The translations under genes and the position numbers were made by a program. From the NCBI GenBank assembly GCA_002454125.1, contig DKII01000054.1, forward strand, positions 459 to 6,203: a stretch of DNA of 5,745 nucleotides. The letters run 5' to 3'. The notes beneath the pieces were generated by a model. That model was not told the DNA's origin. It did no database searches and worked only from the letters and a program-made list of their open reading frames with translations. Positions 1 to 5,580 of the stretch are shown here, in pieces. How positions within the stretch are numbered: the first letter of the stretch is position 1; each line of letters starts with the position of its first letter. This DNA comes from Novosphingobium sp. UBA6722. Lineage in GTDB: Bacteria; Pseudomonadota; Alphaproteobacteria; Sphingomonadales; Sphingomonadaceae.

Positions 1-390
1 CAGCATGCCGGTGATGGCGCCGCCCTTGAACGCCACATCCAGCGCCGGGCCGATGCCCTTGGTGGCCGCCTGCGCGGTGCGCACATTGGCGCGCACCGAG
101 ATGTTCATGCCGATGAAGCCGGCGACGCCCGACAGGATCGCGCCGATCAGGAAGCCGGCAGCCGAAACGGCCCCCAGCGCCCAGAACACGATCACCGCGA
201 CGATCACGCCGACGATGGCAATGGTGGTGTATTGCCGCTTCAGATAGGCTTGCGCGCCTTCCTGAATGGCGGCGGCGATTTCCTGCATTTTGGCATTACC
301 GGCATCTGCGCCGAGCACCTGGCGACTGGTAATGAAGCCGTAGAGTACGGCTACCAGGCCAAGGATAATTGCGAGCGTGACGAGATCCAC
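1..390 (-). CDS. hppA: Membrane proton-translocating pyrophosphatase, N-terminal part (cut by window edge)
   Basis: This is the first 130 codons of an H+-pumping inorganic pyrophosphatase, an integral membrane enzyme that couples pyrophosphate hydrolysis to proton export. The family is about 700 residues long, so most of it, including the catalytic loops and the residue that separates K+-dependent from K+-independent types, lies beyond position 1. Visible are a first membrane helix (residues about 3-20), the family stretch ADAG..KMQEIA..IQEGAQAYLKRQY (28-54), two more helices (about 56-73 and 78-95), then MNISVRANVRTA (95-106) and ALDVAFKGGAITGML (116-130), all typical of bacterial HppA. The start is GTG at 390, chosen because the first helix begins there and GGGGGAG (398-404 on the minus strand) lies 7 nt upstream. 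No frame break is seen. The family assignment is secure; the ion and K+ subtype cannot be read here. Confidence 0.95.
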   Translation of the reverse strand, partial: MDLVTLAIILGLVAVLYGFITSRQVLGADAGNAKMQEIAAAIQEGAQAYLKRQYTTIAIVGVIVAVIVFWALGAVSAAGFLIGAILSGVAGFIGMNISVRANVRTAQAATKGIGPALDVAFKGGAITGML

Positions 391-588
391 GAGTTCGCTC
401 CCCCTTATATCTTAATAGGAACCCCGCGAACGCGGGGCTGGGCGGGACGCTAAAGCACGTTTTCCGGCCATGCAACGATTTCGCGCAGCCTTTTCCCCGC
501 CACTTCAGCTAGGGGCGTTTCCGGATGGGACAGGAGGTTGAATCCAAGGAATCTTGCGTGTTTGGATGGTTTGTGGGAAGTTAACGCC
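391..588. other. Divergent intergenic region between hppA and the desaturase pair
   Basis: This stretch separates two divergent gene starts, so it should contain promoters for both. It holds the hppA ribosome binding site (398-404), a GC-rich hairpin (422-437) and the GGGAAG site (575-580) used by the start at 589. I could not pick out a convincing -35/-10 pair on either strand; TTGAAT at 538 with TTTGGA at 561 is weak. A perfect AGGAGG lies at 532-537 but no ATG or GTG follows at a usable distance. Two short ORFs are possible (450-590 minus and 525-584 plus), but neither has independent support. Confidence 0.7.
422..437 (-). other. GC-rich hairpin upstream of hppA
   Basis: CCCCGC and GCGGGG pair around a 4-nt loop, or as 7 bp around 2 nt. 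Read on the minus strand the hairpin is followed by TTCCTATT, a poor U-tract, about 30 nt before the hppA start. It could be a weak intrinsic terminator for transcription arriving from upstream, or part of the hppA 5' leader. On the plus strand no T-run follows. The pairing is directly visible; its function is inferred. Confidence 0.45.
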
Positions 589-783
589 ATGGCCACGGTC
601 CTCAAACAAGTGCTCGCCTGGATGCCGTTCTTCTTTGGCATCGGCTTTATCGCTCCGCTGATCGCGCAACTGATGGTGCTGTGGGATATCCCAGCGCCCT
701 TCGGGATCAGCCGCATTGCCTTTGGCCTGATCATCGGCGGGACCTGGGGCCTGGTTGCAAATATCCGGGGGCGCTGGCTGTGA
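589..783 (+). CDS. Small two-helix membrane protein coupled to the desaturase
   Basis: This is a 64-residue hydrophobic protein whose family I do not recognise. Two membrane segments are apparent: residues about 8-32, centred on WMPFFFGIGFIAPLIAQ, and about 38-57, containing IAFGLIIGGTWGLVA. A short basic tail, NIRGRWL, follows. The pattern suggests a hairpin in the inner membrane with the R-rich end in the cytoplasm. The ATG at 589 is preferred because GGGAAG (575-580) lies 8 nt upstream. A longer reading from TTG at 538 would sit directly against AGGAGG with no spacer and add a non-hydrophobic leader. Its TGA overlaps the GTG start of the next gene, so the two are probably co-transcribed and translationally coupled. 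A role as accessory subunit or assembly partner of the desaturase is inference from position only. Confidence 0.75.
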   Translation: MATVLKQVLAWMPFFFGIGFIAPLIAQLMVLWDIPAPFGISRIAFGLIIGGTWGLVANIRGRWL

Positions 784-1739
784 GCGAACAGGATCTGCTG
801 GCACCGGCCGCCGTCACAACGCTGGCCCCGGCTGAAGACCGCGCCGCCCTGCCGCTCGGCAAGGACGGGCTCGATCGCTACACCCGGCGCGACCTGCGCA
901 AGGAAGAGATCGCGATTGCCCGCCAGTTTCATGGCGGGCGGATGTGGCCCTATGCCGTCGCTGCATTCAGCTGCTTTGCGGTCTGGCTGTCGTTCTTCCC
1001 GCTGGCGATCATGGGCGTGCTAAACCTGCCGCTGGCATTCGTCCTGTCCTGCATCTTCTGCGTCGGCGGCTATGTTACCAGCCACGAGGCAATGCATTCC
1101 AACATCGGCCGCCCGGGCACCAAGTACCGCTGGCTCAATGAAGCGGTTGGCGCGGTTTCGACCATTCCGATCGTCTTTCCCTTCTCGATGGCGCGGCTGA
1201 TGCACCTTGAGCATCACTACCACACCAACCATCCCGAGAAGGACCCGGACTATACCGACGAGGCCCCCAACATGTGGCTGGCCTGGTACAAGACCTGGTA
1301 CAACCGCCAGCCCGGCGTCGATGGCTCGATCCACCATTACAAGCGGATCCTGGCCGAAATGGGCACGCCCGAAGCGCGCCGCGCGCTGGTTGAGACCATG
1401 ATCCTGCAGCTCATCTTCATGGGCACGCTCTTCACCATGGCCTGGACTGGCTATGCGATCGAGGCGGCGCTGATTTGGTGGCTGCCGCGCCACATCGGCC
1501 TCAGCTACATCCGGTTTTTCCTGTCATGGGCACCGCATCACCCGCGCGAAGGCAAGATGGGCCGCTATGAAAACACATATGTGTTCAAGAGCCGGGTCGG
1601 GCATGTGCTGTCGATGGGGATGCAGTACCACCTGGTTCACCACCTCTATCCGGGCATTCCGAACCACCGGACCAAGGAAGCCTATTACGCGCTCAAGCCG
1701 ATCCTGAAGGCGCGCGGCGTGGACGTTTCTCCGCTTTAA
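780..1739 (+). CDS. Membrane di-iron fatty acid desaturase / carotenoid hydroxylase-like protein
   Basis: This 319-residue membrane protein belongs to the fatty acid desaturase superfamily, oxygen-dependent enzymes that use a histidine-bound di-iron centre at the cytoplasmic face. All three histidine boxes are present: HEAMH (102-106), HLEHHYH (142-148) and HLVHH (284-288). Hydrophobic segments lie at about 56-75, 78-99, 205-225 and 228-249. The piece HTNHPEKDPD (148-157), the WAPHHP motif (250-255) and the ending YHLVHHLYPGIP.H (283-296) recall the CrtR-type beta-carotene hydroxylase branch as well as lipid desaturases. I cannot choose the substrate. The start is taken as GTG at 780, overlapping the TGA of the small upstream gene, with GGGGG at 767-771. 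The frame is open back to an ATG at 681, but that would add 33 residues out of frame with the upstream gene. The 3' end overlaps thiL by 4 bp, tail to tail. Confidence 0.9.
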   Translation: MSEQDLLAPAAVTTLAPAEDRAALPLGKDGLDRYTRRDLRKEEIAIARQFHGGRMWPYAVAAFSCFAVWLSFFPLAIMGVLNLPLAFVLSCIFCVGGYVTSHEAMHSNIGRPGTKYRWLNEAVGAVSTIPIVFPFSMARLMHLEHHYHTNHPEKDPDYTDEAPNMWLAWYKTWYNRQPGVDGSIHHYKRILAEMGTPEARRALVETMILQLIFMGTLFTMAWTGYAIEAALIWWLPRHIGLSYIRFFLSWAPHHPREGKMGRYENTYVFKSRVGHVLSMGMQYHLVHHLYPGIPNHRTKEAYYALKPILKARGVDVSPL

Positions 1740-2611
1740 GAGTGTTCGTAACCGAGGCCGTTGGCTTCGGTAAGCGGGATGCCATCCAGCACGACTAGTG
1801 CCTCCTCAGCGGCGTGCGTTGTGCCGATCCGGTGCGCCGTGATCGGCGGCTCCATCCCGTCCGGCAGGGTGAACAGCAACTGATAATCCTCGCCCCAACG
1901 CAGCGCCTCGGCGCGGCGGGCTTCGGGCGTGGCGATCGGCACGGCGGCGCTGTCGATGGCGAAGGTTACACCCGCGGCGCGCGCCATGCGGCTGGCATCA
2001 AGCAGCAGCCCGTCGGAGACATCCATCATCGCGGTCACCTGCGGGGCGAGTGCCCAGCCTTCGGCCAGCAGCGCCAGCGGGCGGCTGAAGGCGGTGCTGT
2101 CCGCGCCGGTGCCGTCGCGCAGCGCTTCGAAGCCCAGCATGGCCGCGCCGACCGGGCCAGTGATCCACAGACCGTCGCCGACCTTCGCGCCCGCGCGTGA
2201 AGGAACCGGGCGATGCGTCGCACGGCCGAGCGCGGTCAGGCCCAGCACCTGCGGTCCGGTCGCACTGATCGTGTCACCGCCCAGCAGCGGTACGCCATAA
2301 TGGGCCAGCACGTCCTCGAGCCCGGTCAGGAACCGCGCGTCGTCGGTGCCAAACTGGTAGCCCAGCAACACACCCAACGGCTCCGCCCCCTTGGCGGCAA
2401 GATCGGACAGGTTGGAAGCAACCAACTTCCAGGCGACATCGGCTGGGTCTTGTTCGGGCAGGAAATGCACGCCTTCCGCCATGGCGTCATGGGTCAGGAC
2501 CAGCGTCTCGTCGCCGATGTCGAGCACCGCGCAATCATCAACCAACCCGCGCGCGCCCGGATGCGTGGCGAGGCCGCGCAGCGCAGCAATGAAGGCAGCC
2601 TCGCGGCTCAT
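1736..2611 (-). CDS. thiL: Thiamine-monophosphate kinase
   Basis: ThiL phosphorylates thiamine monophosphate with ATP to give thiamine diphosphate, the active cofactor; it is a cytosolic, Mg-dependent dimer of the PurM/AIRS-like fold. The 291 residues show the expected order: metal-binding LVDDCAVL (23-30), LTHDAMAEGVHFL (39-51), DPADVAWKLVASNLSDLAAKG (55-75), GGDT (111-114), a nucleotide-site stretch AKVGDGLWITGPVG (142-155), MDVSDGLLLDASRMA (196-210), GEDYQLLF (240-247) and the terminal GYEH (287-290). The usual GDD at the first metal site reads VDD, with both aspartates kept. The protein is somewhat shorter than the E. coli enzyme (about 325). Its ATG overlaps the TGA of the DUF559 gene (ATGA), and its ribosome binding site lies inside a repeat arm. 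It is the last gene of the his-nusB run and converges on the desaturase with no room for an intergenic terminator. Confidence 0.96.
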   Translation of the reverse strand: MSREAAFIAALRGLATHPGARGLVDDCAVLDIGDETLVLTHDAMAEGVHFLPEQDPADVAWKLVASNLSDLAAKGAEPLGVLLGYQFGTDDARFLTGLEDVLAHYGVPLLGGDTISATGPQVLGLTALGRATHRPVPSRAGAKVGDGLWITGPVGAAMLGFEALRDGTGADSTAFSRPLALLAEGWALAPQVTAMMDVSDGLLLDASRMARAAGVTFAIDSAAVPIATPEARRAEALRWGEDYQLLFTLPDGMEPPITAHRIGTTHAAEEALVVLDGIPLTEANGLGYEHS

Positions 2612-3027
2612 AGCGCTCCCTCCCCCTCGATGGGGGAAGGATACGGAGACTTGGCGGAACGCCTAGTCGCAGTTGGATGGGGGTGCGCTTGCCAGACAAG
2701 TTCATGAAGCCGGACCAAGCACCCTTCGGCATTCTCCAGCACTTCATTGTTCCAAAAGCCGACGACGCGATAGCCTTCTTGCTCGATCGCGGCACTACGC
2801 GCTGCATCGCCCACTTCGGAATGCTGCCCGCCATCCAGTTCGATCACCATCCGAAGCCGGTGGCTTGCGAAGTCGGCGATGTAGTGGCGGATGGGAACCT
2901 GCCGGCGCCATCGGCCTTCGGGAAGCCCTTCGCGCAGCAAGCGCCACATGCGCAACTCTGTCGGGGTAGCATTCTGCCGCAGTTCGCGTGCGCGAACGGT
3001 TGAGATGCCAGGCGGATGCTTCTTCAT
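2608..3027 (-). CDS. DUF559 domain protein, predicted Vsr-like nuclease
   Basis: This 139-residue protein carries a DUF559 domain, related to very-short-patch-repair (Vsr) endonucleases and the PD-(D/E)XK fold. Diagnostic pieces are RARELRQNATPTE (12-24), RRQVPIRHYIADFA (41-54), VIELDGGQH (61-69) and FWNNEVLEN (91-99). D52, E63, D65, Q68 and H69 are the likely active-site residues, so the domain looks intact. The ATG at 3027 is chosen because AGAGAGG (3034-3040) lies 6 nt upstream and the conserved region begins soon after. The open frame reaches 3081, but those codons are repeat sequence. Residues 115-139, ending SPIEGEGAL, are encoded by the left repeat arm and are not part of the domain. 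The TGA overlaps the thiL ATG. The biological role of DUF559 proteins is poorly defined; nuclease activity is a family inference. Confidence 0.88.
   Translation of the reverse strand: MKKHPPGISTVRARELRQNATPTELRMWRLLREGLPEGRWRRQVPIRHYIADFASHRLRMVIELDGGQHSEVGDAARSAAIEQEGYRVVGFWNNEVLENAEGCLVRLHELVWQAHPHPTATRRSAKSPYPSPIEGEGAL
2612..2640 (-). promoter_or_regulatory. thiL ribosome binding site inside a repeat hairpin
   Basis: On the minus strand GGGGGAGGGAG (2626-2616) ends 4 nt before the thiL ATG and is the only good Shine-Dalgarno sequence for it. Most of it is also the 3' half of a hairpin: TCCCCC and GGGGGA pair around a 5-nt loop, extended by one G-U and two C-G pairs (2618-2640). Pairing would hide the site. 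A ribosome finishing the DUF559 frame, which reads through the hairpin and stops at the ATGA overlap, would open it. The pairing is visible in the sequence; the coupling is inferred. Confidence 0.5.
2616..2685 (-). repeat. Left arm of inverted repeat flanking the DUF559 gene
   Basis: This arm is the imperfect inverted copy of 3052-3126. Identical blocks include 24 bp at its outer end (2621-2644 against 3096-3119) and 14 bp at its inner end (2672-2685 against 3052-3065), with small indels between; about 60 of 70 positions agree. The outer block contains a C5/G5 hairpin. The arm is translated as the tail of the DUF559 protein and provides the thiL ribosome binding site. C-rich/G-rich units of this kind resemble dispersed intergenic palindromes of alphaproteobacteria; whether this one is multicopy cannot be seen here. 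Confidence 0.85.
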
Positions 3028-3051
3028 CGGATGCCTCTCTAGCCGAGAGAT

Positions 3052-3126
3052 CACCCCCATCCAACCTGCGCTAGGCGACAAGTCGCCAAGCTGCGGTATC
3101 CTTCCCCCATCGAGGGGGAAGCGAGG
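3052..3126 (+). repeat. Right arm of inverted repeat flanking the DUF559 gene
   Basis: This is the inverted partner of 2616-2685. It lies wholly between the nusB stop codon (3130-3132) and the DUF559 ribosome binding site (3034-3040). Its outer end carries a perfect 8-bp stem (CTTCCCCC with GGGGGAAG, 3101-3121) around ATCGA. In the minus-strand transcript this hairpin comes 8 nt after the nusB stop. It has no long T-run behind it, so it is not an obvious intrinsic terminator; it may instead protect the upstream mRNA end. Confidence 0.85.
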
Positions 3127-3129
3127 GTG

Positions 3130-3588
3130 TCAGCCACGCACGTCCTTCGCCACGGCATCGAGCAGGCCGTTGACGAACTTCGCCTCGCGCGCCTCGAAGA
3201 AGGCGTGGGCGACGTCGACATATTCGCTGATCGCGGTGCCGGTCGGCACGTCGGATCGGGCGAGCAGTTCCCAGGTGCCGGCGCGCAGGATCTGCAGCAT
3301 GGTCCGGTCGAGCCGTTCCAGCTTCCAGCCCTCGGCGAGGCGTGCTTCGAGCAGACCGTCGATCTCCTCGTAGCGGGCAATCACGCCCTGCACGATCGCG
3401 TCGAAGAAGGCGACTTCGGCCGCGGCGTACTGGTCACCCTCGATTTCGGCGCCCAGCCGGTGGCGGTGGAACTCGTCGAGCAAGGAGGCCAGCGGCGTGC
3501 CTTCCATCGCGTGCTGGTAGAGCGCCTGCACGGCCGCGAGGCGGGCGGCGGGGCGGGCCTTGGATTTACCGGCGGCTGACTTGCTCAT
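3130..3588 (-). CDS. nusB: Transcription antitermination factor NusB
   Basis: NusB is a small all-helical RNA-binding protein that, with NusE (ribosomal protein S10), binds boxA RNA and supports antitermination on rRNA operons. The 152-residue length is normal. Family hallmarks are a basic N-terminus leading into ARLAAVQALYQ (15-25), RLDRTMLQILRAGTWEL (92-108), and the conserved end ISEYVDVAHAFFEAREAKFVNGLLDAVAK (120-148). The ATG at 3588 overlaps the TGA of hisD (ATGA), which fixes the start and suggests translational coupling. The neighbour expected downstream in this group is thiL, from which it is here separated by the DUF559 cassette. Confidence 0.96.
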   Translation of the reverse strand: MSKSAAGKSKARPAARLAAVQALYQHAMEGTPLASLLDEFHRHRLGAEIEGDQYAAAEVAFFDAIVQGVIARYEEIDGLLEARLAEGWKLERLDRTMLQILRAGTWELLARSDVPTGTAISEYVDVAHAFFEAREAKFVNGLLDAVAKDVRG

Positions 3589-4880
3589 ATTCCCAGTCTC
3601 ACTTCGATCGAGCGCGCATGGGCGGTCAGCCCTTCGGCATTGGCCAGCTCCACCGCAGCGGGGCCAACGGCCTTCAGCGCCTTGGCATCAAGCTGGATGA
3701 AGCTGGTGCGCTTCATGAAATCAAGCACTGACAGCCCGGATGAGAACCGCGCGCGGCGCCCGGTGGGGAGCACGTGGTTGGGGCCGGCCACATAGTCGCC
3801 AACCGCTTCAGGTGTCATCCGGCCAAGGAAGACCGAGCCGGCGTGGCGGATCCGGTCGAACAGCGCCTGCGGATCGTCTGTGGCGATCTGGACGTGTTCG
3901 GCGGCCAGCGCATTGGCCAGGGCAGGGGCCTCGGCCATCAGGTCGGCCACTTCGATGATCGTGCCGTGGGTGTTCCAGCTCTCGCTCGCCACTCGCGCGG
4001 TTGGCAGCATGGCCAGTTCGACGCCGATCCGGTCGGCCACAGTGTCGGCGAACAGCGGATCGTCGGTGATCAGGATCGACTGGGCCGAGGGGTCATGCTC
4101 GGCCTGGCTGAGCAGATCAGCGGCAGTCCATTCGGGATCGTTCTTCGCATCGGCGATCAGCAGGATTTCGCTTGGCCCGGCCACCATGTCGATGCCGACG
4201 ACGCCGTAGAGCTGGCGCTTCGCCTCCGCGACCCAGGCATTGCCAGGGCCGACGATCACGTCGACTGGCTTGATCCGCTCGGTGCCATAGGCCAGCGCGC
4301 CGACTGCCTGCGCGCCGCCGATCCGCCAGACTTCATCGACGCCCGCCAGATGCGCGGCGGCGAGGACCAGCGGGTTGACCTGGCCCTTTGGGCTCGGGGT
4401 GACGACGACCAGCCGCTCAACCCCGGCAACTTTGGCCGGGATCGCGTTCATCAACAGCGAAGAAGGATAGGCGGCGCGGCCGCCCGGGACGTAGAGCCCG
4501 GCGGCATCGACCGCGCCCCAGCGTGCACCCATGCGCACGCCGTGCTTGTCGGTTTCATCGCGATCGGTTGGCTTCTGGCCTTCGTGGAACGTGCGGATAC
4601 GCTTGGCGGCGAGTTCCAGCGCGGCGCGCAGGTCCGGGGTGAGGTTGTCAAAGGCCTCACGACAGGTGGCGGCATCGACCTGCCAATCGGCTTCGCTGGC
4701 GAGATCGTGCTGGTCGAACTTGCGGGTCAGCTCGACCAGCGCCTCGTCGCCGCGGGCGCGGACATCGGCGAGGATGATCTGGACGTCGCGGCTGACATTC
4801 TCGTCGCTTTCGCGCCGGTCGGAAACCAGCTTGCGGAAGGCGGCGTCAAAGCCGGGATCGCGGGTGTTGAGGCGGAGCAT
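3585..4880 (-). CDS. hisD: Histidinol dehydrogenase
   Basis: HisD is a cytosolic, zinc-dependent dimer that carries out the last two steps of histidine synthesis, oxidising L-histidinol to L-histidine with two NAD+. The 431 residues match the usual length. Zinc ligands are in place: Q259 and H262 in LLSQAEHDPSAQ, D362 in GDYVAGPNHVLPT, and H421 in GLTAHARS. The catalytic pair is E328-H329. Also visible are GLYVPGGRAAYPSS (128-141), WRIGGAQAVGALAYGT (185-200) and GPGNAWVAEAKRQLYG (211-226), typical of the family. Its ATG overlaps the hisG stop by one base (TGATG) and its stop overlaps the nusB start, so it is the middle of a tightly packed transcription unit. No anomaly is seen. Confidence 0.98.
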   Translation of the reverse strand: MLRLNTRDPGFDAAFRKLVSDRRESDENVSRDVQIILADVRARGDEALVELTRKFDQHDLASEADWQVDAATCREAFDNLTPDLRAALELAAKRIRTFHEGQKPTDRDETDKHGVRMGARWGAVDAAGLYVPGGRAAYPSSLLMNAIPAKVAGVERLVVVTPSPKGQVNPLVLAAAHLAGVDEVWRIGGAQAVGALAYGTERIKPVDVIVGPGNAWVAEAKRQLYGVVGIDMVAGPSEILLIADAKNDPEWTAADLLSQAEHDPSAQSILITDDPLFADTVADRIGVELAMLPTARVASESWNTHGTIIEVADLMAEAPALANALAAEHVQIATDDPQALFDRIRHAGSVFLGRMTPEAVGDYVAGPNHVLPTGRRARFSSGLSVLDFMKRTSFIQLDAKALKAVGPAAVELANAEGLTAHARSIEVRLGI

Positions 4881-5533
4881 CAGGCGGCCTCCGCCGGAGC
4901 GGCCAGCGCACGGAACGCCTCGACTAGCGCGCCAACGCGGGGATCGGTCTTCAGCGCAGCGCGGTTGACGATCAGCCGGGCCGAAACGTCCAGGATCGTG
5001 CTGGTCTCAACCAGGCCATTGTCCTTCAGTGTGCGTCCGGTCGAAACCAGGTCAACGATGCGGCTGGCCAGACCCAGGCCGGGCGCCAGTTCCATCGCGC
5101 CGTTGAGCTTCACGACTTCAGCCTGAACCCCCATCCGCTCAAAGTGCTTGCGGGTCAGGTTGGGATACTTGCTGGCGACGCGCAGGTGGCTTGAAAGCGG
5201 CGCGCCGGCCTGGCCCTCGGGTTCGGCCACTGACAGCCGGCAATGGCCGATCGCGAGGTCAACCGGGGCGTAAAGGTCGGGGTAGGCGAACTCTTCAACC
5301 ACATCAGAGCCGACGATCCCGACCTGTGCCGCACCGTGGGCAACGAAGGTCGCCACGTCGAAGGCGCGCACGCGGATCACCCGCATGTCTGAGCCTTCAC
5401 AGGCGAAGGAGAGGGCGCGGTTGCCCTTGTCGTGAAAGCCCGCCTCTGGCACCACACCGGCGCGGGCCATCAGCGGCAGCGCCTCGTCCAGAATGCGGCC
5501 CTTGGGCACGGCGAAGGTCAGCGGGTTCGACAT
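4880..5533 (-). CDS. hisG: ATP phosphoribosyltransferase catalytic subunit, short form
   Basis: HisG catalyses the first, committed step of histidine synthesis, joining ATP and PRPP to give phosphoribosyl-ATP and pyrophosphate. At 217 residues this is the short form, which lacks the C-terminal histidine-binding domain and in known cases works as a complex with the HisZ regulatory subunit; no hisZ lies in this window. Visible are the N-terminal LTFAVPKGRILDEALPL (5-21), VRAFDVATFVAHGAAQVGIVGSDVVEE (55-81), and the PRPP-binding loop IVDLVSTGRTLKDNGL (159-174). The ATG at 5533 fits the family start, although no clear Shine-Dalgarno sequence precedes it. It is the first gene of the his-nusB-thiL run. 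Confidence 0.97.
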   Translation of the reverse strand: MSNPLTFAVPKGRILDEALPLMARAGVVPEAGFHDKGNRALSFACEGSDMRVIRVRAFDVATFVAHGAAQVGIVGSDVVEEFAYPDLYAPVDLAIGHCRLSVAEPEGQAGAPLSSHLRVASKYPNLTRKHFERMGVQAEVVKLNGAMELAPGLGLASRIVDLVSTGRTLKDNGLVETSTILDVSARLIVNRAALKTDPRVGALVEAFRALAAPAEAA

Positions 5534-5580
5534 AGCGCCGCGCGTTTAGGCGGGGCAGCGCCAAAGGGCAAGGAGCGCCT
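5534..5580. promoter_or_regulatory. Short divergent spacer between hisG and the rightmost gene
   Basis: Only 47 bp separate the two divergent start codons. The right part holds AAGGAG at 5570-5575, 5 nt before the ATG at 5581, a near-ideal ribosome binding site for the plus-strand gene. There is too little room for two full promoters, so at least one probably lies inside the opposite gene. I see no clear operator palindrome or leader peptide. Confidence 0.6.

Larger units (their letters stand above)
2616..3126 (-). mobile_element. Candidate DUF559 cassette: inverted repeats plus nuclease gene
   Basis: About 510 bp made of two inverted arms with a single DUF559 gene between them lies exactly between nusB and thiL, which are normally close neighbours in alphaproteobacteria. 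The arms stop within a few bases of the nusB stop and the thiL start. The arrangement resembles a minimal mobile unit, but no transposase is present and I cannot identify a convincing target duplication. It could also be two independent intergenic palindromes that flank a gene acquired between them. The repeats are directly seen; mobility is inferred. Confidence 0.5.

Noticed and set aside
538..783. TTG start at 538 for the small membrane gene
   Set aside because: The AGGAGG at 532-537 abuts the TTG with no spacer, and the extra 17 residues are not hydrophobic; the ATG at 589 has a properly spaced site.
450..932. 160-codon minus-strand open frame across the intergenic region and the desaturase start
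   Set aside because: Most of it is antisense to the small membrane gene and desaturase and the peptide has no recognisable domain; only its last 46 codons are kept as a weak separate observation.
1020..1493. 157-codon minus-strand open frame inside the desaturase
   Set aside because: It is antisense to the histidine-box region and has no recognisable domain; a shadow of the real gene.
1572..1585. Perfect 14-bp palindrome AACACATATGTGTT
   Set aside because: It lies inside the desaturase coding region and is explained by the codons for the N-T-Y-V-F stretch; no regulatory position makes sense there.
2213..2707. 164-codon plus-strand open frame spanning the thiL start and left repeat arm
   Set aside because: It is antisense to conserved thiL sequence and has no recognisable domain.
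3101..3121. Intrinsic terminator after nusB
   Set aside because: The hairpin is strong but no U-run follows on the minus strand, and the downstream genes need read-through.
3774..5126. 450-codon plus-strand open frame
   Set aside because: It is antisense to hisD and hisG, both of which show full conserved motifs; long opposite-strand frames are common at this GC content and its peptide has no recognisable domain.
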